DNA from: Pseudoroseomonas ludipueritiae
GTDB taxonomy: Bacteria > Pseudomonadota > Alphaproteobacteria > Acetobacterales > Acetobacteraceae
Length of the DNA stretch: 64,000 nucleotides
Assembly: GCF_014490445.1 (NCBI RefSeq)
Contig: NZ_JACTUZ010000007.1
Location: forward strand, 28,503-92,502
Direction: 5' to 3'
A model generated the notes under the pieces. That model was given only the letters and a program-made list of their open reading frames with translations. It was not told the origin of the DNA and did no database searches. The position numbers and the translations under genes were made by a program. Position 1 is the stretch's first letter, and each line of letters begins with the position of its first letter. Shown here in pieces: positions 33,065-45,439 of this stretch.

Positions 33065-34006
33065 TCAGGGCGCCCAGGCCTGCCGCAGGCAGCCGGCGGC
33101 AAAGCTCAGCACTGCCGGCACGGTGCTGCTGACCTTGTCCATGGTCAGGATGGCATGGGTCTGGTCGTTCAGGTCCAGGCGGATGACCTGGACGCCGTCC
33201 TGTTCCAGCCGGTCGGCATAGCGCAGCCCCTCTTCCCGCAGGGGGTCATGGCCGCAGGTCATCACCAGCGCTGGCGGCATGTCATGCAGGCTGGCGGCCC
33301 TGAGCGGCGAGGCCTGCCATTCCAGCCCCGCCTCCGCCGAAGGCAGATAATGGCCGATGAAGTAGCGCATGGTGGCTGGCGTCAGCACCATGCTCTCAGT
33401 CGGCGGCCCATAGCTGCCGGGGCGCAGCGCCAGGTCCATGGCGGGGTAGAAGAGCAGTTGGAACATGGCGCGCGGCACCGCGCCATCCCGCCCCATCAGC
33501 GCCAGAACGGCGGCGAGGTTGCCGCCGGCGCTGTCCCCGCCCAGCGCGATCCGCTCCGGGTCGATGCCCAGCGATGACGCCTGGCCCACCAGCCAGCGCA
33601 GCGCGGCGGCGCAATCCTCCACCGCGGCGGGATAAGGGTGCTCCGGCGCCAGGCGGTAATCCACCGCCAGCACGCAGGCCCCGAGTTCCCGCGCCAGCCG
33701 GCGGCACACCCAGTCATGCGTCTCCAGGCTGCCCAGCACCCAGCCGCCACCATGCATGAAGAAGAGGCAGGGCGAGCGTGCCGGCGCATCGGCAGGCCGG
33801 TAGAGGCGCACCGGCACCTCGATGCCGCCATCGGCGGCCCGCAGATCCTGGACGGAAGGCAGAACATCGCCCGGCGACTGCAAGGCCCGGGCGCGGGCCG
33901 CATGCGCCTTGCGGGCCTCGACGGGCGGCAGGCTCTCGTAAGTCGGGCTGTTGTTCTGCCGCATCAGTTGCAGCAGGTTGATCAGGTCCGGATGGAGCGC
34001 GGGCAT
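33065..34006 (-). CDS. Alpha/beta hydrolase of the hormone-sensitive lipase (HSL) family
   Basis: A 313-residue esterase. The oxyanion-hole HGGG motif is at 85-88, the nucleophile S159 in GGDSAGGN, the acid in CGHDPLREEG, and the histidine in LNDQTHAI. HSL-type carboxylesterases cleave short to medium acyl esters in the cytoplasm. The gene is downstream of the Baeyer-Villiger monooxygenase on the same strand, so it is well placed to hydrolyse the ester or lactone that enzyme makes. A strong hairpin lies between the two genes. Start supported by GGGAGAGAGG. Confidence 0.9.
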   Translation of the reverse strand: MPALHPDLINLLQLMRQNNSPTYESLPPVEARKAHAARARALQSPGDVLPSVQDLRAADGGIEVPVRLYRPADAPARSPCLFFMHGGGWVLGSLETHDWVCRRLARELGACVLAVDYRLAPEHPYPAAVEDCAAALRWLVGQASSLGIDPERIALGGDSAGGNLAAVLALMGRDGAVPRAMFQLLFYPAMDLALRPGSYGPPTESMVLTPATMRYFIGHYLPSAEAGLEWQASPLRAASLHDMPPALVMTCGHDPLREEGLRYADRLEQDGVQVIRLDLNDQTHAILTMDKVSSTVPAVLSFAAGCLRQAWAP

Positions 34007-34026
34007 CCTCTCTCCCTATGGCGAAG

Positions 34027-34054
34027 GGCCGCCGGGCAGCAACGCCCGGCGGCC
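34027..34054 (-). terminator. Strong hairpin between monooxygenase and esterase genes
   Basis: GGCCGCCGGGC (34027-34037) and GCCCGGCGGCC (34044-34054) form a perfect 11-bp stem with a 6-base loop, about 43 bases beyond the monooxygenase stop and 21 bases before the esterase start. It may partly terminate, giving less esterase than monooxygenase, or mark separate transcription units. Confidence 0.65.
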
Positions 34055-34096
34055 TCGTGGCATGATTCCGATGGCAGGTGCTGCCGGCGCGCCCTT

Positions 34097-35740
<1,644 letters not shown>

Positions 35741-35874
35741 GATGCGCAACTCCCTGAAATGTTCTTGCTTTGCTTCGGACGTCTTGGGCCCGGTGCGCAT
35801 GAGCATCCGCCAGGGCCTGCTGGAACGTTAGGGGCTTGCCCCCGGCTCGGCAATTTCCGAAGCTTCCAAGCAGA

Positions 35875-35891
35875 TGTGAATTTTCGTCACA
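35875..35891. promoter_or_regulatory. TGTGA-N7-TCACA dyad between the monooxygenase and lysR genes
   Basis: TGTGA (35875-35879) and TCACA (35887-35891) form a perfect inverted repeat with a 7-base spacer, ending nine bases before the lysR GTG start. It overlaps the lysR ribosome-binding region. Candidate LysR autoregulatory site; it also resembles a CRP/FNR half-site pair but with one base too many between the halves. Confidence 0.4.
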
Positions 35892-35900
35892 GGAGATGGC

Positions 35901-36794
35901 GTGGACCGTCTGGGGGAGATGCTGGTCTTCGTGCGCGCGGTGGAGGATGGCGGCTTCTCCGCCGCCGGCCGCTCCCTCTCGCTCTCGCCTTCCGCCGTCA
36001 GCAAGCTGATCGCGCGCCTGGAGAACCGCCTGGGCGTGGTGCTGTTCAACCGCTCCCTCCGCAGCCTGGCCCTGACGCCGGAAGGCGAGGCCTTCTACCC
36101 CGCCGCCCGCCGCGCCATCTCGGCGGTGGAAGATGCGGAGGCCATGGCCGTCACCGGCGTGGCGGCACATGAGGTGCTGCGCATCCGTTCCGTGCCCACC
36201 TTCGCGGTGCACAAGCTGGCGCCGCTGGTGCCCCGTTTTCGCCGCCAGCATCCAATGCTTCGGCTTGAATTCCTGCTCAGCAACGAGCCAGGAAATCTGC
36301 TGGAAGGTGGTGTCGATGTAGCGATCTCCATCGGCCATCTGCCGGACTCTTCCCTGGTGGCACGGCCGGTCATGGATATGTGCTGGGTCATCTGCGCCGC
36401 GCCGGCCTACCTGGAGGAGCACGGCATGCCGGCCAGCCCCGCCGAGCTGGCCAACCGGGAATGCCTGAACTTCAACAAGCAGATGCCCTGGAGCACCTGG
36501 ACATTGCAGGACGGCGGGCGCTCGCCTCAGCGCATCCGCGCGCGAGGCAGCGTCACCGCCAATCAGGGGCAGATGCTGATGGCACTGGCGCTATCCGGGG
36601 CCGGCATCGCGCGGCTGGCGGATTTCCAGATCGCCTCGCATCTGGCCGCCGGGCGCCTGGTCAGGCTGTTTCCCGACCACGACGCGCTGATGAAGGATAC
36701 GATCTATGCCGTCTATCAAAGCAAGCGCCACCTGAGCCAGCGGGTGCGGGTCTTCCTTGATTTCCTGGAAGCGTCCTTCTCCCGCCAGCCATGA
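35901..36794 (+). CDS. LysR-family regulator divergent from the Baeyer-Villiger operon
   Basis: A 297-residue LysR protein. The winged helix (about 1-60) has MLVFVRAVEDGGFSAAGRSL and SPSAVSKLIARLENRLGVVL; the effector domain (about 90-290) has IRSVPTFAVHKLAPLVPRF, VDVAISIGHLPDSSLVARP and LSGAGIARLADFQIASHL. This is the CrgA/DsdC-like branch typical of single-gene regulators. The start is GTG with AGGAGA upstream. It probably activates the divergent monooxygenase-esterase operon in response to the ketone or its product. It ends 12 bases from a convergent ligase gene. Confidence 0.9.
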   Translation: MDRLGEMLVFVRAVEDGGFSAAGRSLSLSPSAVSKLIARLENRLGVVLFNRSLRSLALTPEGEAFYPAARRAISAVEDAEAMAVTGVAAHEVLRIRSVPTFAVHKLAPLVPRFRRQHPMLRLEFLLSNEPGNLLEGGVDVAISIGHLPDSSLVARPVMDMCWVICAAPAYLEEHGMPASPAELANRECLNFNKQMPWSTWTLQDGGRSPQRIRARGSVTANQGQMLMALALSGAGIARLADFQIASHLAAGRLVRLFPDHDALMKDTIYAVYQSKRHLSQRVRVFLDFLEASFSRQP

Positions 36795-36806
36795 TGGCCG
36801 GCTGTC

Positions 36807-38918
36807 CTAGTCCGCCACGGCCATGGGCTGCGCCGCCTCTTCTCGTGGCGCGATCAGCGCGTCCAGGGCAAGGGCGCCCTCCTCCCGCACCAGGAACGGA
36901 TTGATCTCGACGCTGGCGACGGAATCCTCATGCGCCACCGCGAATTCCGAGATGTGGCACAGCGCATCCACCAGGGCGCGGCGGTCCAGCGGGCGGGAAC
37001 CGCGCCAGCCTTCCAGCAGCCTTGCCCCCTTCACGGCATCGATCAGCGCTTCCGCCCGCGCCGGGGTAAGCGGCGCGGTGGCGAAGGCCACGTCGCTGAA
37101 GAGTTCCACAGCCACGCCACCGAGCCCGAACATCACCATGGGCCCGAAGACCGGGTCGCGCTGCACGCCGATGATGGTCTCCAGGCCGCCGCGAACCATC
37201 GGCGCGACCAGGACACCGTCGAGCCGGGCCGAGGGCTTCGCCGCCTTCGCGCGGCGCAGCAGCTCGTGGAAGCCTTCGGTGACCGACGCGGCGTTGGCCA
37301 GGTTCAGCAGCACACCGCCGACCTCGGTCTTGTGCGGAATATCGGCGGACAGGATCTTCATCACGACCGGATAGCCGAGCATTTCGGCCGCGGCCTGTGC
37401 TTCCTCTGGGCTGGCACAGGCATGTTCGGGCAGCACCGGGATGCCGGCGGCGCCGAGCACGGCCTTGGCCGCGGCCTCGTTGCCGGCTTCCAGGCGCAGG
37501 GGCGCTGCCCTCGCCACGTCCGGGGCCGACATGGCCGCCTGTTGCAGGATGCGCGAGAAGGTGGCGCCGGCCACGGCCTTCACCGCCCGCGTCGGGTCCT
37601 CGAAGACCGGAATACCCAGGGCTTCCAGCCTCAGGCGGATCTCCTCCACATGCGTCATGACCGCCACGACCAGGCGGTCGGGGAAGTTCCGCCGCAGCGC
37701 CGCCAGCGACTGCTCCAGCGGCGGGAAGCGTTCCAGGTTGCGGCCGAGATGCGCCATATAAGCCATGACGGTGCCGAGATCGGCGCCGCGCATCATCTCC
37801 TGGCTGATGCCCTCGAAGATCTGCAGGCCACGGTTGAGCTGCGCCGTGGTGTCGATCGGGTTTCGCCCGCCCGCCACTGGCTGGATCTCAAGGATGGCTT
37901 CCATTGTGGCAGCCGGCATTGGCGGCAGCGCCAGCCCGGCCCCGATGCAGGCATCCGCCATCAGGACGCCAATGCCGCCGGAGAGGGTGAGGATACCCAC
38001 ATCGCGCGAAGGCGGCCGTGGCCCGGTGGCGCAGACATAGGCGATGTCGATCATCTCCTCGATGGAAGCGGCGCGATAGGCGCCGCATTCCCGGAAGACG
38101 GTGTCGATGATCCGGTCCTCGCCGGCCAGGGAGCCGGTATGGGTGGCCGCCGCCGCCGCGCCCGCCTCGGTGCTGCCGACCTTCATGATGACCACGGGCT
38201 TCCGGGCCGCCGCTGCCTTCAGCAGCGCACGGCGCAGCTTCCCACCATCCTGGCACCCTTCCAGCGCGGCGCAGATGACGGTGGTGCCCGCATCCTCAAC
38301 TAGGTAGTCGATGCAATCGGCGACATCGAGATCCGCCTCGTTGCCGGTGGCGATGGCACGGCTGATGCCCAGGCCACGGAAGCTGGCGGCGGCATAGACA
38401 TGGGAGCCGTAGGCGCCGCTCTGGGTCGCGACGCCGATGCGCCCCGGCCCGGGACGCGCGGTGTCCAGCAGGCTGGAGAAAGTGCCAAAGAAGCCATCCG
38501 CCGGGCTGATGCTGCCCAGGGCATTGGGGCCAGTGAAGCGCATGCCGTGGCGGCGGGCGATCCGCACCAGTTCCTCCTGCATCGCGGGGCCTTCGCCGCC
38601 TTCCTCGGCAAAGCCGGAGGAGAGGATCTGCACCTGCAGGATGCCCTTGGTGGCGCAATCTTCCAGCGCCCTGGCCACCAGCGGTGCCGGCAGCACGATC
38701 AGGGCGCTGTCCGGCACCTCAGGCAGGCCCAGCACGCTTGGCCAGGATGGGTGTCCCTGCACGGGCTTGCCGCTGAGATTGATGGGGAAGATGCGCCCGG
38801 AATAGCCAAAGCTCGTCAGGTGGCGCAGCACGCGCCCGCCCAGCTTGGCCGGGTCGCCTGAGGCGCCGACCACGGCAATGGAACCCGGGCGGAACAGCTT
38901 CTCAAGCCTGTGCACCAC
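36807..38918 (-). CDS. ADP-forming acyl-CoA ligase, fused alpha-beta, second copy
   Basis: A 703-residue fused ligase with the same order as the copy at 8282-10441: CoA-binding domain (SIAVVGASGDPAKLGGRVL), GPNALGSISP, SQSGAYGSHV, ATHTGSLAGED with the conserved His, then a C-terminal ATP-grasp domain (VVMKILSADIPHKTEVGGVL onward). Differences such as GPNALG for GPNCLG suggest a different acid. The start is GTG (a second GTG follows immediately) with GGGGAGATGA upstream. It lies 76 bases downstream of an orphan extracytoplasmic binding protein on the same strand, so it may form a two-gene transport-activation unit. Confidence 0.87.
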   Translation of the reverse strand: MVHRLEKLFRPGSIAVVGASGDPAKLGGRVLRHLTSFGYSGRIFPINLSGKPVQGHPSWPSVLGLPEVPDSALIVLPAPLVARALEDCATKGILQVQILSSGFAEEGGEGPAMQEELVRIARRHGMRFTGPNALGSISPADGFFGTFSSLLDTARPGPGRIGVATQSGAYGSHVYAAASFRGLGISRAIATGNEADLDVADCIDYLVEDAGTTVICAALEGCQDGGKLRRALLKAAAARKPVVIMKVGSTEAGAAAAATHTGSLAGEDRIIDTVFRECGAYRAASIEEMIDIAYVCATGPRPPSRDVGILTLSGGIGVLMADACIGAGLALPPMPAATMEAILEIQPVAGGRNPIDTTAQLNRGLQIFEGISQEMMRGADLGTVMAYMAHLGRNLERFPPLEQSLAALRRNFPDRLVVAVMTHVEEIRLRLEALGIPVFEDPTRAVKAVAGATFSRILQQAAMSAPDVARAAPLRLEAGNEAAAKAVLGAAGIPVLPEHACASPEEAQAAAEMLGYPVVMKILSADIPHKTEVGGVLLNLANAASVTEGFHELLRRAKAAKPSARLDGVLVAPMVRGGLETIIGVQRDPVFGPMVMFGLGGVAVELFSDVAFATAPLTPARAEALIDAVKGARLLEGWRGSRPLDRRALVDALCHISEFAVAHEDSVASVEINPFLVREEGALALDALIAPREEAAQPMAVAD

Positions 38919-38994
38919 TCATCTCCCCTTCACCTGTCATGGCTGGCTGGCGCCGGTGGCGGCCTGGAATGCGGCCCGCGCCGGCGCCGTGGCA

Positions 38995-40593
38995 TCAAGG
39001 ACGCGCCGGACGCACGCCATTCGGGTCATTGCGCTCATCCACCCGCGCCTCGTAGGTCAGGCCGGCACGCATGGCCCAGAGCGCCTTCTGGATGTAAAGC
39101 GGCACCACCGCGCCATCCTCGATGACGATGCGGCTCGCTTCCCGCAGCAGGGCCTCCCGCTTGGCATCATCCAACTGGATCTCGGCATCCTCCAGTTTCC
39201 GGTCCATCGCCGGGTTGGAATAGCGGATGCGGTTGGCCGCGCCTCGCCCCTTCCCGGCATCGACCGTGCTGAAGACGGAACTCAGCAGCACCGAGACTTC
39301 GCCGGTGGAGTTGCCCCAGCTCAGCAGCGCCGCTGGCATCTCGCGCCGCGTGGCGCGGCCGATGAAGGCGGCATAGGGCTGCGCCTCCACCGTGGTGCGC
39401 ACGCCGATGCGCGTCCACATCTGCCCCACGGCCTGCACCACCCGGGCATCGTTCATGTAGCGGTCGTTGGAACCGGCCAGGGTCATCTGGAAGCCCTGCG
39501 GATAGCCGGCCTCGGCCAGCAGCTTCCTGGCCGCCTCCGGCTCGGCGGCGGGAACGGGAAGGTCGGGGATATGGCTGTAGCTGCCGGGCGGCATGAACTG
39601 CCCCGTGGGCACGGCCATGCCCTGCATCACCCGGTCCACCAGGGCCTGCCGGTCGATGGCCAGCGACAGCGCCCGGCGTACACGCGGGTCGGCCAGCGGG
39701 TTGCGCTCCAGCGGTGCGCCGGCATGGTCGGCCAGCAGCGGCACCTGCCCTTCGCGCGTGGCGTCGAGAGTGATGTACATGCTGCGCAGGCTGGTGGTTT
39801 CCGCCACGTGGAAGCGGTTGTCCTTGCGGATGCGGTCCATGTCGCCAGTCGGGATCTGGTCGATGAAATCGACATCGCCCGCCATCAGCGCCGCCATGCG
39901 CGCGCCGCTGTTGGTGATGAAGCGGTAATTGACCTGCGCCCAGTGCGAGGCCTCGCCCCAATAGTTGCTGTTGCGGGCAAAGACGATGCGGTCTCCCGGC
40001 GTATAGGACACCAGCCGGAAAGGGCCGGTGCCGATGGCCAGCTTGCCATTGTTGAAGTCCGCCGTGGCGGCATTGGCGTGGATCTGCCGGCTCAGCATCA
40101 TCACCTGGCTGAAATAGACCGGCAGCAGCGGGTAAGGGCCGTTGGTCCGCAGGCGAATGGTCTGCGCATCCACCACCTCCACGCCCCGCACCGGACGGAC
40201 ATGGGTGCTGAAGGAGGCGCCGGGCCCGCTGATCTGCGGAATACGCTCCAGCGTGAAGGCCACATCATCGGCCGTGAAGGGCGCGCCGTTGTGGAATGTC
40301 ACGCCGGGGCGCAGCTTGAACTCCCAGCCGTCGTCGCCCAACGGCTTCCAGCTCTCCGCCAGACCAGGCCGCATCCGCGCCTGCGCATCACTGATGATCA
40401 GCGCGTCAAACAGCATCTGCGACACTTCGCTGTTGGAGCGGAGCTGGTGGTAATGCGGATCAAGCGAGGAGACGGGCGAGCCCATCCCCATGGTCAGGGT
40501 CTGCGCCGCCGCGCCGGTCGGCAGGGTCAGAATGGCGAGCAACAGGCGGCACGTTTGGCGGGCCCGGCCTTTCGGCCAATCCTGACGAAACAT
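38995..40593 (-). CDS. Orphan ABC-type family 5 (peptide/nickel/opine) binding protein
   Basis: A 532-residue periplasmic binding protein. The signal peptide ends near TGAAAQ; the mature part has MGSPVSSLDPHYHQLRSNSE, LAESWKPLGDDGWEFKLRPG, VTFHNGAPFTADDVAFTLER, GTGPFRLVSYTPGDRIVF and NPLADPRVRRALSLAIDR, the standard family 5 blocks. It would capture a peptide-like or other solute for an ABC importer, but no permease or ATPase gene is adjacent. Partners may be the Gsi-type genes a few kb away or elsewhere in the genome. The neighbouring gene downstream is an acyl-CoA ligase, an unusual partner. Upstream are two TetR-type palindromes. Confidence 0.9.
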   Translation of the reverse strand: MFRQDWPKGRARQTCRLLLAILTLPTGAAAQTLTMGMGSPVSSLDPHYHQLRSNSEVSQMLFDALIISDAQARMRPGLAESWKPLGDDGWEFKLRPGVTFHNGAPFTADDVAFTLERIPQISGPGASFSTHVRPVRGVEVVDAQTIRLRTNGPYPLLPVYFSQVMMLSRQIHANAATADFNNGKLAIGTGPFRLVSYTPGDRIVFARNSNYWGEASHWAQVNYRFITNSGARMAALMAGDVDFIDQIPTGDMDRIRKDNRFHVAETTSLRSMYITLDATREGQVPLLADHAGAPLERNPLADPRVRRALSLAIDRQALVDRVMQGMAVPTGQFMPPGSYSHIPDLPVPAAEPEAARKLLAEAGYPQGFQMTLAGSNDRYMNDARVVQAVGQMWTRIGVRTTVEAQPYAAFIGRATRREMPAALLSWGNSTGEVSVLLSSVFSTVDAGKGRGAANRIRYSNPAMDRKLEDAEIQLDDAKREALLREASRIVIEDGAVVPLYIQKALWAMRAGLTYEARVDERNDPNGVRPARP

Positions 40594-40644
40594 CGGATGA
40601 TTCCTCCAGCGGCACCCTTGAGGGTGCTCTCCGCACGACCGCAG

Positions 40645-40662
40645 ACCGACCGATCGTTCGGT
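40645..40662. promoter_or_regulatory. TetR-type palindrome 1
   Basis: ACCGACCGATCGTTCGGT matches its own reverse complement at 16 of 18 positions. This ACCGA...TCGGT pattern is typical of TetR/AcrR operators. It lies about 52 bases upstream of the binding-protein start on the minus strand, a good place for repression. Confidence 0.6.
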
Positions 40663-40759
40663 AGCAGCCTATGCCGCTTCCGTCCTGCCCCGCAAGGCGC
40701 CGCGGCGGCCTGCTTTTGGTTGCGTGGTAAAAACCCGGAACGATACTGTCGCTCACAAA

Positions 40760-40775
40760 CCGACCGGACGGTCGG
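40760..40775. promoter_or_regulatory. TetR-type palindrome 2
   Basis: CCGACCG-GA-CGGTCGG is a perfect 7-bp inverted repeat with a 2-base centre, 98 bases from palindrome 1 and about 100 bases upstream of the Bug receptor gene on the plus strand. The rest of the 281-base gap (40594-40874) shows no gene. Confidence 0.6.
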
Positions 40776-40874
40776 GAAGGGAAGGACGGCCAGCACGGCC
40801 GCCAGAAAAGGAAACGCCATGATAGTGCTGAAGATCTGGCCTGCGCCCTCATGCCTCCTCCAGGAGGCTGGCCG

Positions 40875-41861
40875 ATGAGCGCCGGCATCTCGCGCCGCTT
40901 GGCCATGGCGGGGGCGGCGGGCATGGCTGCTACTTTGCGCATAGGTCCTGTGCAGGCGCAGGCCTATCCGGCCCGGTCCATCCGCATGGTGGTGCCCTTC
41001 GTGCCGGGCGGCGGCGCCGATGCCACGGCGCGCTTCGTGGCGGCTCCCCTGGGGGCCGAGCTGGGGCAGTCCATCGTCATCGAAAACCGGGGCGGCGCCG
41101 GGGGCGCCATTGGCACGGCCGCCGTGGCACAGGCCCCGGCCGATGGCTACACGCTGCTCTATGGCACGCCAGGACCGCTGATCACCAACCCGATCCTGAT
41201 GCCCTCCCTGCCCTATGACGCGGCCGCCGATTTCGCGCCGGTCAGCCTGCTGACGCGTGGCGCCTACCTGATGGTGGTGAACCGGGATGTGCCGGCGCGG
41301 ACGGTGGCGGAGGTGATCGCGCTCGCGAAGTCCCGTCCGGGGCAACTTTCCTATGCCAACTCCGGCATCGGCGCCGGGAGCCATCTGGCCGGGGAGCTTC
41401 TTTGCATGGAAGCGGGGCTGCGGATGACTCATGTGCCCTATCGCGGCACCGGCCTGGCGGTGCAGGACGTGGCGAGCGGCCGTGTCACCATGTCCATCGA
41501 CACCTATGGCGCCATGATCCCGCTGATCCAGGCCGGCAACCTGCGCCCGATCGCGGTGACCAGCGCGCGGCGGATGCCGGAGCTGCCGGATGTTCCCACC
41601 ATCGGGGAAACGCTGCCCGCCTTCGAGGTGACGGTGGTGAACTATATCTGCGTCCGCAGCGGCACGCCCCGGCCGATCATCGACCGGCTCAATACCGCCC
41701 TGGTCAAGGTTCTTGCCGATCCTGGCCTCAAGGAAGCCATGAGGCTGGCGGGCAGCAGCCCCCCGGTTTCCAGCACACCGGAAGAGCTTGGCGAGATCCT
41801 GAACTCGGAATCCATGAAGTGGCGCAGAGTGATCGACAAGGCTGGCATCCGCGTGGAATAA
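40875..41861 (+). CDS. TTT-family (Bug/TctC) periplasmic binding protein, orphan
   Basis: A 328-residue Bug receptor. It has a twin-arginine-like start MSAGISRRLAMAGAAGMA, then SIRMVVPFVPGGGADATAR, NRGGAGGAIGTAAVAQAPADG, HVPYRGTGLAVQDVASGRV and LPDVPTIGETLPAF. AGGAGG ahead of the ATG fixes the start. No TctA or TctB is adjacent. It is divergent from the orphan ABC binding protein, with two TetR-type palindromes in the shared gap, so both receptors may be controlled by the same unlinked regulator. Confidence 0.9.
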   Translation: MSAGISRRLAMAGAAGMAATLRIGPVQAQAYPARSIRMVVPFVPGGGADATARFVAAPLGAELGQSIVIENRGGAGGAIGTAAVAQAPADGYTLLYGTPGPLITNPILMPSLPYDAAADFAPVSLLTRGAYLMVVNRDVPARTVAEVIALAKSRPGQLSYANSGIGAGSHLAGELLCMEAGLRMTHVPYRGTGLAVQDVASGRVTMSIDTYGAMIPLIQAGNLRPIAVTSARRMPELPDVPTIGETLPAFEVTVVNYICVRSGTPRPIIDRLNTALVKVLADPGLKEAMRLAGSSPPVSSTPEELGEILNSESMKWRRVIDKAGIRVE

Positions 41862-41873
41862 ACCATCCGGTAC

Positions 41874-41912
41874 GTCATGCCGGGCCGGGCCGCAGGTCCT
41901 TCGCGGCATGAC
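41874..41912 (+). terminator. Terminator-like inverted repeat after the Bug gene
   Basis: GTCATGCCG (41874-41882) pairs perfectly with CGGCATGAC (41904-41912), 9 bp with a 21-base GC-rich loop, starting 13 bases after the stop. Confidence 0.5.
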
Positions 41913-42032
41913 AGACCCTTGCCCTCCGGCCGGGGTACGGGCGGAAGGGCACTGTCGTGGCGGTTGGAAGCGATTTGGCTCTGGCTGCCAGTGGATCTAT
42001 AGGCGCCCCGCTTCAGGGGACGAGTTGATCCA

Positions 42033-43865
<1,833 letters not shown>

Positions 43866-43879
43866 ACAAGGAGGACCCC

Positions 43880-45439
43880 GTGACCCATTCTCCCTCTCTC
43901 CCCCGGCGCAGCCTGATGGCGGCGCTGGGCGTCACCGCCGCCCTGCCCTGGCTGGGACATGTGACGCCGGCCCAGGCCGCCGCCAATGACCTGGTCGTGG
44001 GCGTGCCGGACAACCTGACCGGGCTGGACCCGGCGGATGTCAACGACACGCTCTCGCAATCCGCCTGCCGGCTGATGTTCCAGGGCCTCTATGGCTTCGA
44101 CGCCGACATGAAGCTCGTCCCCGTGCTGGCCGAGAGCTACGAGGCGGATGAGGCGGCCAAGGTCTTCACCTTCAAGCTGCGCCAGGGCGTCACCTTCCAT
44201 GACGGCACGCCCTTCGACGCCGAGGCGGTGAAGGTGAACTTCGAGCGCGTCGCCAACCCCGAGAACCGCCTGAAGCGCCAGAGCCTGCTGGCCATGCTCG
44301 ACCGTGTCGAGGTGGTGGATCCGCAGACCGCGCGCGTTCACCTGAAGGAGCCCTTCGGCGCCTTCGTGAACACCATCGCCCACCCGGCCGGCATGATGCT
44401 GAGCCCGAAGGCCATCGCGCAGTTCGGCAAGGAGATCAACCGCAACCCCGTCGGCACCGGCCCCTTCACCTTCGTCTCCTGGAACGCCGACACGCTGCGC
44501 ACCAAGAAGAACGAGAAGTATTGGCGCCAGGGCCTGCCCAAGGTGCAGAGCGTGACCTTCCGCTCCGTTCCCGAGAATGGCGCGCGCATCGCCATGCTGC
44601 AGGCCGGCGAAGCGCAGTTCATCTACCCGCTGCCGACCGAGATGGCGCCGGTGGTGCAGCGCAGCCCGAATGTCGAGATCGTGGACAGCCCCTCGATCAT
44701 CGCGCGCTATGTCTCGATGAACTGCATGCAGAAGCCGTTCAACGATGTGCGCGTCCGCCAGGCGCTGAACCATGCGGTGAACAAGGAAGCCTTCGCCAAG
44801 ATCGTCTACAACGGCTTCGCCGTGCCGCTGGACGCGCCGATCCCGGCTAAGCTGGGCTTCTACAGCAAGCAGGACCCCTATCCCTACGACGTCGCGAAAG
44901 CCAAGAAGCTGCTGGCCGAGGCCGGCTACCCGAACGGCTTCGAGACGGAGATGTGGGCCAACAACAACACGCTCTCCCAGCGCGGCATGCAGTTCATGCA
45001 GCAGCAGCTGGCGGCCGTGGGCGTGAAGGTCACCGTGCTGCCGATGGAAGCGGGCGTGCTGAACGACCGCATCTGGTCCGTGCAGAAGCCGGAAGACGCC
45101 CAGCTCAAGATGTACTACGGCGGCTGGTCCTCCTCCACCGGCGATGCCGACTGGGGCCTGCGTCCGCTGCTGTGGGGCCAGGGCTATCCGCCCAAGCTGT
45201 ATAACACCGCCTATTACAGCAACCCCGAGGTGGACAAGGCGCTGGAAGCCGCCATTGCCACGGCTGACCCGGCCAAGCGCGAGGAATTCTACAAGCAGGC
45301 CCAGGCGCTGATCTGGAAGGATGCGCCCTGGATCTTCCTGGGCGTGGAGAATGTGCTGTCGGCCAGGAGCAAGCGCCTGAGCGGGCTGCACCGTCTCCCT
45401 GACGGCGGGTTGCTCATCGAGGAAGCGGCTCTCTCCTGA
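43880..45439 (+). CDS. gsiB: Peptide ABC transporter, family 5 binding protein (GsiB-like)
   Basis: A 519-residue periplasmic receptor. The signal region SLPRRSLMAALGVTAALPWL carries an RR pair, so Tat export is possible. Mature blocks include GLDPADVNDTLSQSACRLMF, VTFHDGTPFDAEAVKVNFER, NPVGTGPFTFVSWNADTL and NDVRVRQALNHAVNKEAF. GTG at 43880 is chosen because AAGGAGGA precedes it by four bases; an in-frame TTG at 43862 has none. It delivers peptides to the GsiC/GsiD pore. Ends in a TGATG overlap with the first permease gene. Confidence 0.88.
   Translation: MTHSPSLPRRSLMAALGVTAALPWLGHVTPAQAAANDLVVGVPDNLTGLDPADVNDTLSQSACRLMFQGLYGFDADMKLVPVLAESYEADEAAKVFTFKLRQGVTFHDGTPFDAEAVKVNFERVANPENRLKRQSLLAMLDRVEVVDPQTARVHLKEPFGAFVNTIAHPAGMMLSPKAIAQFGKEINRNPVGTGPFTFVSWNADTLRTKKNEKYWRQGLPKVQSVTFRSVPENGARIAMLQAGEAQFIYPLPTEMAPVVQRSPNVEIVDSPSIIARYVSMNCMQKPFNDVRVRQALNHAVNKEAFAKIVYNGFAVPLDAPIPAKLGFYSKQDPYPYDVAKAKKLLAEAGYPNGFETEMWANNNTLSQRGMQFMQQQLAAVGVKVTVLPMEAGVLNDRIWSVQKPEDAQLKMYYGGWSSSTGDADWGLRPLLWGQGYPPKLYNTAYYSNPEVDKALEAAIATADPAKREEFYKQAQALIWKDAPWIFLGVENVLSARSKRLSGLHRLPDGGLLIEEAALS

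Noticed and set aside
35875-35891. Calling the TGTGA/TCACA dyad a CRP site
   Set aside because: The spacer is seven bases, not six, and the site overlaps the ribosome-binding region of the gene, which is unusual for CRP activation. Kept only as an unassigned dyad.
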